Assembly (NCBI GenBank): GCA_021014945.1
Contig: MU266345.1
Location: forward strand, 1 to 64,000
From: Leucogyrophana mollusca
Taxonomy: Eukaryota; Basidiomycota; Agaricomycetes; Boletales
Direction of reading: 5' to 3'
Length of the DNA: 64,000 bases
Each line of letters opens with the position of its first letter. The first letter of the stretch is position 1. The notes below the pieces were generated by a model. It saw nothing but the letters and a program-made list of their open reading frames with translations. It was not told where the DNA came from and ran no database searches. Made by a program: the position numbers and the translations under genes. Positions 1-10,007 of the stretch are shown here, one piece after another.

Positions 1-78
1 TGTTCTGGCGTCTGCGTAGTCGTCGGACTCGAAATCTGGTTCTAACGCATTGTTGGGGTCTTCGTGCAGTCTAGGCAT
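1..78 (-). CDS. 5' end of an unidentified gene cut by the window edge
   Basis: An open frame on the minus strand starts with ATG at 78-76 and runs off the window start with no stop. It begins MPRLHEDPNNALEPDFESD and is acidic and Asp-rich. No domain is recognisable in 26 residues. It is divergently arranged with the coiled-coil gene that begins a few hundred bases away. The start codon and openness are seen; that this is a real gene is inference. Confidence 0.3.
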   Translation of the reverse strand, partial: MPRLHEDPNNALEPDFESDDYADART

Positions 79-177
79 CGTAGATTCGAGTAAAAACTAA
101 AGCGTAGGTAGAAAACTGGGGACTGAGCTGCAGCAACTAGACGGACTGAACACGTTGTAACGCGTGAAGTTTACGGC

Positions 178-270
178 GCGAGGTGGCAAGAGGCAAGAGA
201 GCTTGCGCCACCTCGCTTACTCGGCGTAGACTCCATTCTACGCCGCCTCGTGCCTCGGCTTGCGTAGAAT
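178..270. repeat. two adjacent inverted repeats (hairpins)
   Basis: The first arms are 178-187 (GCGAGGTGGC) and 207-216 (GCCACCTCGC), extendable by CAAG/CTTG with a one-base bulge. The second arms are 235-243 (ATTCTACGC) and 262-270 (GCGTAGAAT). Both lie in the spacer between the two divergent genes at the window start. They could be transcription-related palindromes or part of a degenerate element. No terminal repeats or target duplications are visible around them. Confidence 0.45.
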
Positions 271-403
271 AACAACTATTCCGCCCGGCATACGCACACA
301 ATATTTTCCACCACCAGACCTCTCCGTACGCAACTTCATTCAATTTCCCCTCCCGAATCGTCCACCATTACCCAAGCTCAATATTCCCGACGAGAACAGC
401 AAG

Positions 404-1113
404 CCATATGGACATGGAACCATCACCGCAAAAAACAAGCTGGATCTATCCCAGCTCGTCACAATGTGCATCGAGCATGAAACACGACACGCACAGCTCG
501 GCGTTCATGTGCGTACTGCTGACATCCACTCCTCTGCAGATGCCATGGTTTCCCAGTCGATGCAAGCTACAGATGAGGATGAAACGTCGCCGCCCTCCGC
601 CGGGAGATCATCGAACAATTCCAGGCCATTTTGAAGGAGCAACAGGACCGCGCGGTGAGATCTGGCTGCGAACGTACTGCTCGATGGACTTAGCCTAGTG
701 GAAACGCTGCCAACGCAGTGGTATCAGCTGAGCAGGCAACCAACAAGGTGAGCACGCGGATTAGGTCGGAAACTCCTGGAACTCACATCGAGCTGTCCTT
801 TCAGGCTGCAACATGAAGAAAGACCGTCTTCAAAACGGCAATGGTGATGGCATTGTCTGTCGTGGCTAGCGCTCGCATCAGTGTGATCAGACCTCTCCAT
901 CTGCACGATTTTGCCATTGTACTAACAGACACAGGACTTATGATCGCTCAAGGTGAGTACTACTACTGCGTACCGCTCTTAAGCAGTACTGAGGCTTAGA
1001 GTTGGTTCGAAACCTTGCGTCGCGAGATAGACAGACTCAGGGATGCAATCAAACTTTTCGGGAAGTGGGGTAAGGTCAAGGCAATTCTGGAGGAGGGTTC
1101 GGACGAGGATTAA
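404..1113 (+). CDS. probable small coiled-coil protein (exon model incomplete)
   Basis: Several stretches look like true exons joined by short introns. A charged helical exon near 596-653 encodes IIEQFQAILKEQQDRA and is followed by a GTGAG donor. A further donor (GTGAGC) follows near 747. The last exon, from about 1001 to the TAA at 1111-1113, encodes SWFETLRREIDRLRDAI, then a Lys/Gly-rich turn and an acidic tail. The helical, charged composition suggests a coiled coil. The 5' part is not resolved: the frame upstream of the first helical exon ends in a stop, so a splice or a break must lie between about 510 and 596. The family is unknown to me. It could be a decayed gene. Confidence 0.35.
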
Positions 1114-1989
1114 CTTAGCCTAGTGTATTACTACTAGCTGACCGTTTGTGCAGCCCTGCAGGCGCTCTCTGGCGCCCGCAGGGAGAAATTTTTTGATTTT
1201 TTCCGAACCCTGTGAGGCGATCCGGACAAAATCGACCAAAATCCCGGACCCTGTGCAAAGTCCGGACAAACGCGGCGGGGGGGCGTCCGGACAAGGACGA
1301 CCCCCCCGCAATCAGGGTTCCCTAGGGATTATCAGGGGTCCTATTTGAGCTGACTTGCGACCCAGCGCGTAGGGGACAATGCGGCATCGACTGGTGGCAA
1401 AGTAGGACAAACCTAAACCCTGGTACGTGATTCGATGGTCTCGTATACAGAAGCTAACCCCCATTGTAAAGCCATCTTTCTCGTTCAACACTCCACAGCG
1501 CAATCTTAGGTGAAACTTGATCCGAGGTTGGGGTGTTGGACGGGATTATGATGGCGAGGATTGCTTCATTTTAGGGCGGCAGGGCCAGCTCGGTAGTCTA
1601 TATCGGGCGAAAAAATCGAAACCAGTGGCCCGCGTGCTAGACCGACCGGAGGCTCCACAAGAGTTGAACAATTGAAAGGGGATGGCAAGCCGTATGTAAT
1701 TGTAAATGATTGCACCACTGCTTATCGATGTATCATGCTCAGATGCCAACTCGGACGAATCACGGCTGTGCCTTTGTGGGGTTCTGATGGACGCAAGCTC
1801 TTCCATTGGTCCCACTCAGAATTGGCAGTCGGCTATTAAAACTCACAGCGACCATGCTTATTTCAATCATGGGCATTAACGTTTATCGCCGTTGGGCTGA
1901 TCCTCCACCACAACACCTGACTTTGTTGTCAACGTGAGATTATTTGTACTATGTATGTTCGTCGTTTGTTGTAGAGGGCTGCCTTCACC
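1114..1989. other. intergenic, no gene seen; short TCCGGACAA repeats
   Basis: No protein-like frame is convincing here. At 1221-1230, 1261-1270 and 1285-1294 there are three near-copies of TCCGGACAA(A/G) in a C/G-rich stretch, with ACCCTGTG twice (1206-1213 and 1249-1256 approximately). The rest is unremarkable spacer leading to the UstYa-like gene. Confidence 0.5.
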
Positions 1990-2667
1990 ATGTCCTTTTC
2001 ACTCCCGGCACTCAGGGGATTTACAGGACCTTGGGCACTACGGTCTTTTGTAATAATCAACTGCTGCATCGTTCTCTTTCGATTGGCTCTGTTTTATCGA
2101 TCGGATGCAACCGCGGACCTAAGTAAGCCTCTTCGCCCATCAACCCACCCTCCGAATTCTAAATTCCCGGTCTGAAAGCATACGTCGGCAAAGACTACCC
2201 AATCACATTTCCAATAGGCGTACTCGAGACAGTAGCGCTGACCTTGCAGGAGTCTGTGCACTTCGTCCTCAAATAGCGAACCGAGCGTGGACAAGGTCTG
2301 GGAGACCCTCGGGACACATCCGAAGGGACTGGGTCGCGTGCACATGGGGCCCGATGACCGACTCTTCTCAGTCGTGATGGCACACCAGCTTCATTGCATT
2401 CGGGAAATGGAGCGGGCATTCCTGAACCCTAATCACCTCATGTCTTCCCCCCATCACGTTCAGCACTGCCTGAATTATCTACGGCAGACGTTGCTGTGCG
2501 ATGCGGCGGATAGTCTCGAAGAGGGGGACTTTTTGCAGAGGGACTATGAACAGGATAGGTTGGGCGACACGCTTGTGTGCTGGGACTGGACGAAGGTGTA
2601 CGATGTCTTGGGTGATGAGTTTGCGGAGTGGTTTCAGCGTGTAAAGGGCCAGGCTAGTGTACCATAG
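1990..2667 (+). CDS. UstYa-like (DUF3328) protein, apparent one-base frameshift
   Basis: UstYa-family proteins are fungal membrane-anchored oxidases or cyclases that act on ribosomal peptides and other secondary metabolites. Exon 1 (1990-2122) starts MSFSLPALRG and carries one membrane segment (about residues 18-36). A 56-nt intron (2123-2178) leads to exon 2, which encodes YVGKDYPI and LTLQESVHF, typical of the family N-terminal half. The two signature HxxHC motifs are intact downstream: HQLHC (2383-2397) and HVQHC (2455-2469), followed by NYLRQTLLCDAAD and a CWDWTKVY segment. Between SVHF and the downstream frame the reading frame is broken: the upstream frame hits TAG at 2274-2276, whereas the downstream frame reads SSNSEPSVDK one base out. 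No intron of plausible length fits. Either a one-base insertion near 2265 makes this a pseudogene, or the base is an assembly error. Confidence 0.68.
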
Positions 2668-3062
2668 GGATTGCACTATACTCACATTATTGAAAAATTT
2701 TGCTGTAGTACTAGTAGACACAGATCACTACATCGAGACCCTTTCCAGATGAAGGAAGGAAGCGCCAGCATTGTAAACAAGCTAAATGTACAAACCGAGT
2801 GGGCATCTAAGAACTTATCTACCGACAAGGCTTCGTAGGATGGATGCCATGAACCTGGATCGTTAATGGACGGAAATGTGTAGGCCAGACAAGATGTTTT
2901 ACAAGAAAGGAGAGAAGCTACGACCCAAAGAATGTGACACGTATGGTCTTACAATAGCCGGGAATATCTCTGTCCCGACGCAGCTCCCTGAGTCCCTCAA
3001 GCTCCAGAAGCAGCAAACCTCATCATACTATCCGAAGGCGCAACAGAACCAGCCTGATGAAT
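2668..3062. other. intergenic between UstYa-like and seven-TM genes
   Basis: This is the 3' spacer between two genes whose ends face each other (plus gene ending at 2667, minus gene ending at 3063). I see no gene or element in it. Confidence 0.6.
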
Positions 3063-4248
3063 TTACAACGATTTCTCGGGCGTTGTAGAGTCGCTCCCGA
3101 TAGTATGCTTGCTTCGTGGCATGAACTGCATGCCCGAGATGACATAGGTGTCCGTGGTGCGAGTCCAAGCCTTGCCTTGAGAAACGCGAAAAATGATGAG
3201 GAAAGGTGCAACGACCTATGGTGGCTATCAATTTCAACTCTCAACGTCTGGCGCAGAAATCTCACCTGTATTTGTGACAAGGTCGACAAGAATATATACG
3301 AATAGGGGCTATTTATGACGAATAGCACCAAGAACGGAATCGAGAAGATGGCGTATAACGCGGACGACTCGACCAGCATGGCGACGACAGTGGTATACGG
3401 GCTGTTATGCTGCGGTCCTGTTCGTCGTTCGGGATTAGTACGTTAGTTTCCCATAGCAGAGCAGCCTTACCCAAAGCCTTGTCAAATCGCTTCTTATGGA
3501 TAAGAAGTCGAATTGCCATGAGGGCCGTTGTTAGTATGTTATGGGAAAGGGAAGTCGCGAAATAAGGAACGGCGAAGCTGATCGCACCCTGTGACCACAG
3601 GGATTGGTTTGGGAGGGATGCCTGTACTACGTTGATTATTCCCAATGCTAGAACATCCTCAGTGCTGCGAACAGAAGCACACAAGTAAGTTGTCTTTACC
3701 GGTTACAGTCAAAAATGTGAGGCAAGGCACAATAATGATGTAGAACCGGTGACGTGCGCCCTGGTAGAGGACAATGAAGCGCCACAACTGTGACAACGAT
3801 AAGGATTATTGAGAGGACAAGAGAAGCATGTGCGACATACAATGAGGGCATCAGACATCACATTCGTGATGACATACGTCGCGCTGCCAAGTATCGTGAT
3901 CGGCTCAGAAAATATGAGCAGGTCGTAGGCAGCGGGTCCGGCACCATAATAGCGATGGTTCACGTAGGCCAGCTGAATAGTGCGAGCCGAAGATACCAAG
4001 TACAGGGTTGCTAGAACGAACATCACCGAAAGGTAAGCCAGGTATAACCAGGTCTTTTTAGGCTTCCTTTTCGTCTTCAGGTCCTGGTGGAAAAAATAGA
4101 CGCATATTGTGTAAAGAGTGAGCACTATGCCATATCCCACCCCGCACATGACTGTCGACCCGATGAGGTTTAGGGAGTCGAGGAGGACCTCGGCAGCGGG
4201 TTCATCGATAGGAACGCCAGACTGGGTGGCATTGGCAGGGAGAGACAT
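3063..4248 (-). CDS. seven-transmembrane protein, agaricomycete integral membrane family
   Basis: The ATG is at 4248-4246 and the TAA at 3065-3063. Exon 1 encodes a short luminal N-terminus, then hydrophobic helices (GIVLTLYTICVYFF, WLYLAYLSVMFVLATLYL) and a motif-like VMSDALI. Introns follow with consistent borders. Later exons encode LWRFIVLYQGARH, IINVVQ..., FAVPYFATSLSHNILTTALM, then TTVVAMLVESSALYAIFSIP and the closing YIFLSTLSQIQ-VVAPFLIIFRVSQGKAW segment. About seven membrane spans are visible. The tail is polar and Ser/Thr-rich, ending TTPEKSL. This layout recurs in large, functionally uncharacterised families of agaricomycete membrane proteins. It is not an obvious STE3-type pheromone receptor. 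The function is unknown. At least four introns of 35-55 nt are needed; the one near 3670 is the least certain. Confidence 0.72.
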
Positions 4249-5237
4249 GGGATTGGGCCGAGAACTCGGAGGTACTTAGGTTTCGAAGGGGCCGGGGGTG
4301 TGATGTCGTTAAATAGTTCATCGTTTCCGTCGTAAACGTGGTGTGCATGTTAGCGCGGTCCATCATTACTGTGATGGGATTAAAAGCAAGTACAGTACAT
4401 AGCCAAAGCCGTAGTTTCAAGACGGATCAGCCGAAGTGCTCGCTCCGCTTTCGGATTCTCACGAGACTTTCTACAATTCGACAGCTCAACTTTTCTTTTC
4501 AAGTTCTAAAACTGTTGCGTATCTGATGATCAGAGTGTGTCTCTTCGAACCTTCTTGTCCTGAGGCCTCGGGAAACAACTTCCTTCGAAGTTCATACGTC
4601 CAGCATCACGCGACCGCCCATCCTGATCATGATTGATCGTCATTCGCCACTGCATCAAGTGAATAGCTTTGGATTCGTCAGTCTATCTGTGTCTCTCCTG
4701 GTATCTGCGCCTATCAGCGCCCACCATTCCGGGCCACCACATGTACGATTACCATTCTGAAACACAACAACTTCTGGCAGACTGCCGGTATCTTGATCTC
4801 TGCCATGTTAGGCTGCTCGGATGCTCAGAAACCTCAGCATTCAATATTCATTTTTTGAGCTGCGGCCGGATTACGATAGACCGACATGCTCCATGAGGTC
4901 CTTCCCATCATCATCACTGGAAGCCCAACCCTAGCTTCTGACACCTCCCAGTCGGTGCGCATCAAAGGTTACCTCGGAGCTATATTTGAACAAGCTCTGC
5001 TCGAGATTCAACGCTAAGTGGGTTTTCATGTGACAAGCATATTCAGGCCCTGTTGAGTCTGATGGACTTGCTAAAGGGCGTACATCCTACCTCTTTTCAT
5101 CTGTTTAGTGATAAGGCGGCGCTGATTTAACAGTAACAGCTTGCACTTGAGGGTCAAAGGTAGCTAATTGATCGCAGTGGCTCTCTCCCTAGTGGCCTCG
5201 ATCTTTGCTGCTCGCGACCAGTATCCGCGCCTAATTC
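4249..5237. other. intergenic, promoter space between divergent genes
   Basis: The seven-TM gene (minus) and the GNAT gene (plus) both begin at the edges of this spacer, so it should hold both promoters. The frames in it are short and not protein-like. I see no repeat or RNA gene. Confidence 0.55.
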
Positions 5238-6249
5238 ATGATGGAACACCCTGTCAACATTCTTCGCATTCGCAATGTACAAGGTTTGTTCCTCCAACGA
5301 ATAATTTGAAGCAAAGCTAACTCAGTGCTTATAGACCGCAAACTACATGAAGCAGTCGACGTCCTGATTGAAGCATTTGAGAGGGGTAAATAGATTAAGA
5401 AACACTACCTGTGGCCGTTATGCTGAGTGTGCTCTTTTAAAGACATTATGTTCACAGCTATGACTGGTGGCGACGAGAGTTTACGGGCTCTCACTTTTCG
5501 TGCTATCGTCTCCGCGACCATGGTTGGCGGTGAGATGTATGTCGCCGTCGATAAGGAGCACGGTCGAGTCGTCGGAACGGCATGCTGGTATCCACCAGGT
5601 TCCGATTGTTTGGTTGGGTAAGTTTACGATATTTCTACGCATCGTAGTGCTCACACGGAAGGCGTACATAGCGAGGAGCAGACAAGCCATCCTGACGTAG
5701 TGGCGTATTTTGAAGAGCTAGAAGGCAACCACCCTGCTCTGGCCGAGTGGTTTGGGAATACGGTGAGTTACCTGCACTGTGCATTATGATGTACTCGTGC
5801 CGACGGGCTGTTTGAAGTTGATGAAAACGATGGCGGAGGTGGCTACTCGTGCATATGGTGATCCTGATTACATGAAAGATAAGAGCTGGGGTTTGTATTC
5901 CTGGGCGGTACACCCGGCCTACCAACACAAGAAGATTGGAACGAAGCTCATGGCAGTCGGGGAGGCTCTTGTAAGTCCTTTCGTTCCGCGCATTTCTGGT
6001 TCTGAAGGTACTTTCTTACAGGCGCGGAAAGATCGCGTGCCCGTCTGCTTGGGAACCGAGTCAGAGTCGCAGGTTATTTCTGTTCTTCTGACGTCGCATC
6101 GACCATTGCACTTACATTTCCTTTCGTTCTTATAGGTCCGAATGTATAAGCAGCTTGGGTTTGAACTGAAAGGGGAAGGATATATCCCTCCGCCTGCCAT
6201 TGATGGGATCGAAGGGTTCACGACGTACCCAATGGCCAAATTTTTTTGA
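5238..6249 (+). CDS. GNAT-family N-acetyltransferase
   Basis: This is an acetyl-CoA-dependent N-acyltransferase whose substrate cannot be told from sequence. The ATG is at 5238, with seven short exons ending at the TGA 6247-6249. Exon borders are clear: 5238-5283, 5335-5385, then a long exon starting DIMFTAMTGGDESLRAL. The GNAT core is visible: beta strands GGEMYVAVDKEHGRVVGTACW, then LYSWAVHPAYQHKKIGTKLM, where the Q/R-x-x-G-x-G/A acetyl-CoA loop appears as QHKKIGTKL. C-terminal strand VPVCLGTESE and RMYKQLGFELKGEGY match the usual GNAT ending. The length (about 225 residues) fits fungal GNATs of this type. All splice phases are consistent and no damage is seen. The neighbours are accessory genes, so a role in detoxification or secondary metabolism is possible but unproven. 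Confidence 0.82.
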
Positions 6250-7099
6250 TATCTGAGTACCAAGTTTCCGAAGTCAACATCGGTCTCGTGTAAACCAAGT
6301 TTTCCGGGTTAGGACACTATAGTTTCATACAATATAATTCACCACAGGTCCTATCAGAAGCTCACGCTGGTCTTGTTTATTGTAGCGATCTCACACTCGG
6401 AGCACCAGGAAGTACCTTGGCGATGCTGGGCCCTCATCTTGCGTTTTTCAGGAGTCCTGCTATCTTCGAGCTGCTGCTCCAAGGTTGGTTAGGCTAGTTG
6501 CAGCACAAAACTCGAGTTGAACGCGAACCAAAACGATCCGAGCATCCAGGCCTTCCCGTTTCCTGCTAGGTACATACGCACCGCACCGTGATTGATTAAA
6601 TTCTAGTGACAATACCCTTCTGATACGAATTTCTGCTGCTCGGGAAACTTTGACCTCGTCTTTCCCCAAGGGGCGTCCTGATGGCATCCGTGACTTGATC
6701 ACCGAACAGAACAAAGTCGGGTAAGCCCGGTCACTGTCATGGAGATCTCGAGTGAGATTACCATACACAAGTGATAGAAAGTTGCCCGAACTGTCGTTTT
6801 TCCTCCTACGGCTTGGCTTTCCCGACACTGGTGAGCACGGGAACTTGTGACCCGCTTCTCTTGGGTTGATTCTCGCTATGCATATCGTAAATCCCGACCC
6901 CACATCGAACATTGGTTGTGACCCTATACCGTTTAGCATCAGAAAATGCATGCCATTCATATACACAGACCTTCCAAACTAGCATACAAGGGCGCTGGAG
7001 CTTGTTAACACGAGACTGTTGGGTATAAAAGCCTGGGGCGCTAGGTTCTCGTAGTGTTTGCAACATCCTCACAACCACTCGTCAGACCCTGAACAAACA
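6250..7099. other. intergenic upstream of secreted peptide 1
   Basis: No gene is recognised here. The last 80 bases are a clear promoter/leader for the peptide at 7100 (TATA box listed separately). Confidence 0.5.
7024..7031 (+). promoter_or_regulatory. TATA box of secreted peptide 1
   Basis: TATAAAAG lies 76 bases upstream of the ATG at 7100, giving a leader of roughly 45 nt. The same TATAAAAG octamer precedes the third peptide at 10008 at a similar distance, which suggests strong, regulated promoters on both. Confidence 0.6.
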
Positions 7100-7285
7100 A
7101 TGAGATTCCCCTCCGTCCGTTTTGTCGCTCTCGCCCTATTCTCTATTATGCCCCTCGTGTCGGCTTCACCAAGACCGGTACCCTGCCCCCCAACCAGTAA
7201 GCTGCTGTCTTGTCCTTTCTGGTTGCCGCTGATTAACTGGTGTGCAGCTGACGGTAGCTTGGATCCTGATGCCTGTCCCTTTTAA
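7100..7285 (+). CDS. tiny secreted peptide 1 (44 aa), C-terminal Cys-Pro-Phe
   Basis: The ATG at 7100 follows a TATA box and an A-rich context (AACAAACAATG). Exon 1 is 7100-7196, a 51-nt intron 7197-7247 begins GTAAGC and ends TGTGCAG, and exon 2 is 7248-7285. The spliced product has 44 residues: a basic start (MRFPSVRF), a hydrophobic core (VALALFSIMPLVSA) typical of a signal peptide, then a mature part of about 22 residues that starts SPRPVPCPP and ends TDGSLDPDACPF. It has two cysteines, 12 residues apart. Its C-terminal exon aligns with that of the peptide at 7809-7999 on the opposite strand, with the same intron phase (1). There is no CaaX box, because only two residues follow the last Cys. 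The family is unknown to me; this could be a signalling peptide, a small effector or a ribosomal-peptide precursor. Confidence 0.7.
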   Translation: MRFPSVRFVALALFSIMPLVSASPRPVPCPPTSKLLSCPFWLPLINWCAADGSLDPDACPF

Positions 7286-7808
7286 TTGATCGTTTACCAC
7301 TGTAGTGGGTGTGCAGTGGCTTGCTCAATGACATTTCCGCTAATAGAGTTTCAGAATAACGCATTTCATAAACTTTGACGGCACTCCTAGCGGGGTACCC
7401 CCCAAACGTACCTAGCACAGAGAGAAACCCTGTCCTGGTTTGTTCCCAAACTACAGAACCTTCAATTATATTGGTCACTGTCGCGCTCTTTATAATTAAA
7501 ACGATGCGGTATTAGCGTACCTTCAAGATAACAAATACGGGTAGAAATGTGAGCGCAGCCACTATGACGAGCAACAATTTCGAGCAACGATGAGGACAAG
7601 GGGAACGCGTCCGGGGCTTATAGGAAAATATATACTCATTTACAGGGCGTGTCTGGCGTGTACATTGCTCCTTGAACCCCATCATGTCCGAATCTCTTCG
7701 TTCGCTCTGTCAGACTGCGACATGTCATCCCCGGCGTCCTAACCTTGGTAAGCAATGTGAGGAACTAAGCAAATCACCTCGATCACTCACCCTAGTAGTA
7801 GCAAAAGA
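7286..7808. other. spacer between the convergent peptide genes
   Basis: This lies between the 3' ends of peptide 1 (plus) and peptide 3 (minus). I find no further peptide frame or repeat in it. Confidence 0.5.
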
Positions 7809-7999
7809 TCAGAAAGGACATTCAGGCACTAAGTCGCCATCACCTGCACAAAGGACACTCAGCGGAAAGTGAGAAGATGAAACATTATCAGCTCACTATT
7901 TGGGCTACATACGTCGCTGGTTCCCACTGGAACTGATGCTGCAGCAGCCTTGATCACAAGCAAAGTAACAACGGTGCGGTAGACTAGGGCGAATTTCAT
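7809..7999 (-). CDS. tiny secreted peptide 3 (45 aa), paralogue of the one at 7100
   Basis: The ATG is at 7999-7997. Exon 1 is 7999-7897, intron 7896-7844 (53 nt, GTGAGC...TTGTGCAG), exon 2 7843-7809 with TGA. The product is 45 residues: start MKFALVYR, hydrophobic signal core TVVTLLVIKAAAA, then a mature part with VGTSDVCSPNS and the end DGDLVPECPF. The C-terminal exon matches peptide 1 (DGSLDPDACPF) residue by residue apart from one indel, both introns are in phase 1, and both have exactly two cysteines in the mature part. I chose the GTGAGC donor over a nearby GTATGT because only it gives the conserved ending. A TATA-like TACAAAAGG lies upstream near 8063-8055. The function is unknown. Confidence 0.66.
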
Positions 8000-10007
8000 G
8001 ATTGACGGGAGAATATTGAGCCAGTGGAGTGTTAAGCAATTTAAGGAACAATGCCTTTTGTACTGTGCTACGCGGCATGCGCGTCTTTGTATAGACCGTC
8101 CGAGTAACAGGTGCATGCGGTGATAACGAGCACCTTTCTGATGAACCATTCAGGGGCTGCTCCTTCCACTGGCAGACGTTGCACCGAGGTCTAGCAGTTA
8201 TCACCTTCCCGATAACTGCAGTAACTGAATTTCTATTATCAGGCCCGATGGGGATGACAACCAAATTAAAGATCGAACCGACCTCAGGGAAAACTTTTGC
8301 ACGGGATCGGCTCGTACATTGATGGCAAGCAGCCTCGACCGACTCGGGGCCAGGTCTGCAGACTGATCGGCATCCTGAAAATAGAGCCAATAAGAGTCAC
8401 CTTTTTCCAATTTCTTCACTCGCGTTAATTTTACCACAGGCTGCGACGTCGCCCGTTCGGCGGTCGCGTCCTTCGTTGGTGGCTGCCTGCAAGTTGACAG
8501 GGCGGCCCTGGTCTCCGCCACGAGGTTTTACACTCCGCCCGTACCAGATGGCGGCAAGGACAAGTTACAACTTGCTACTTGAACAACGCCCAGCGATCGT
8601 GCGAGTAGCATCGATGGTCATTGAGCTCGAGCCATCCGAAGCTCTTTTTATCTATGTAGCCGTAAAGTGGCGACAACATAGTTAGAGAATGTTCGGACTC
8701 CAGGTTGGCGGATAGTCGAAGGTTCGTCACTATTGATTTAATCCACTAATACCTAATTTTCAACCTTCAAGTTGATTGGGATGTCTACCGTCAGAATAGT
8801 CTCTAGGAAACCCAAGGAACCAAAACCCGGCGCGCTCAACGTTCAGAAGCGGTCTTCCTGGTGGCCGAGGGCCATGGACGTGACGGACTCGCCCCCGCCA
8901 AGCTCTTTGAACGGTTTCACCTTTTCCTACTCTTCTTCACCTGCAATTCGACTGACACTCCCAATGCTAATCTCCCCGTTCCCGAGCCCTGCGTGGTCTC
9001 TGCATTGAACCACCATACCATGGATCCGCATATGTCAGACCATCCGATTGAGAATCCGACTCGGAAGGCCAGGATATATATTAGTTGCCTTTGCAGGCTC
9101 ACTGTTGCGATATTTTGGGCTCTGGGTTCGAACGAGTACTGCTCAGCTTTCGTACTGCAGATAATCGGGCGTTTCATGTCGGATTGCGTGAGTACACTAA
9201 ATCGACTCATCTAACTCAGCATCTTCATTGCTACCGTGTCAGGGGATATTATCCTGGCCAGACCAAGGTGGAATCCCCGGTGAGCGATCTTGCTCCTAGC
9301 GGCGGAGTACATCACTACACCGTTTCACATATTGATGGAATCCCCGCAGGAATAACCTTCAGAGACAAGAGAAGCCGGCGAGGGCGAGATGCTGGTCTAG
9401 TTGCTGCTGCTGCTGCCTGCATCGAATGCGAAAACTCGGGGCACCTTGAACACGACGCCCGCTGCTCAACATGTCGTCGGGTCACTTCGTGAGAAGTGGA
9501 ATCAGTTGTCTGTTTCACCTGTGTAGCAGCCAATATCTACGGTATATCCCAATGTGATTCGCGCACAGGATCCAATGCGTATGACCACCCTACGGCCAGC
9601 TTTCGATTCAAGGTTGGCGCTGATTGTCGCGAAGATCAGAGCTCTTCTGAGCAATCCGCGGTCATGGTTCGTGGAAGCTTTTGACGGCATATCGACGAGG
9701 TGGGCAACCAAAGAACGATAAAAAGGAAATTCTTATCAGTTGGTATCTCTACCCGACAGCCATGGACATACGAGAAACTTGTTCGAATGGAGGTTCAGGA
9801 TAAAACACTTCTTGGAGCTTATGGGAAGAACACGGAACTCCAAGATGGCATGGACGCGGTGCCACTGGCCTCGGATTGCTGTAAGCCCCGACCGCCGCTC
9901 CCCTAATTTTCCTGCCCTGTCTATTCAAACTCTTTGTTGGTATGTATAAAAGGCCACAGAACATATTCCACCTTCGCATTAATCTCCTGAATCAAGAATT
10001 AACAACG
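8000..10007. other. about 2 kb without a recognisable gene
   Basis: Several frames of 70-135 codons exist on both strands (for example around 8770-9210 and 9240-9490), but none has a known motif, a convincing splice pattern or a signal peptide. They may be decayed gene fragments. The last 65 bases are the promoter of the peptide gene at 10008. Confidence 0.45.
9945..9952 (+). promoter_or_regulatory. TATA box of secreted peptide at 10008
   Basis: TATAAAAG stands 63 bases upstream of the ATG in the context GTATGTATAAAAGGCC. It is the same octamer as upstream of the peptide at 7100. Confidence 0.55.

Noticed and set aside
1000..1030. GGTTCGAAACC as a tRNA T-loop
   Set aside because: No acceptor, D or anticodon arms fit around it. 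It lies inside the last exon of the coiled-coil gene.
3063..4248. Seven-TM gene as an STE3 pheromone receptor
   Set aside because: The loop and TM7 sequences do not match STE3; the SQIQ/FRVSQGKAW end belongs to another, uncharacterised membrane family.
7248..7285. CPF end as a mating-pheromone CaaX box
   Set aside because: A CaaX box needs Cys plus three residues. Here only Pro-Phe follows, and the peptide has a secretory leader, which fungal lipopeptide pheromone precursors lack.
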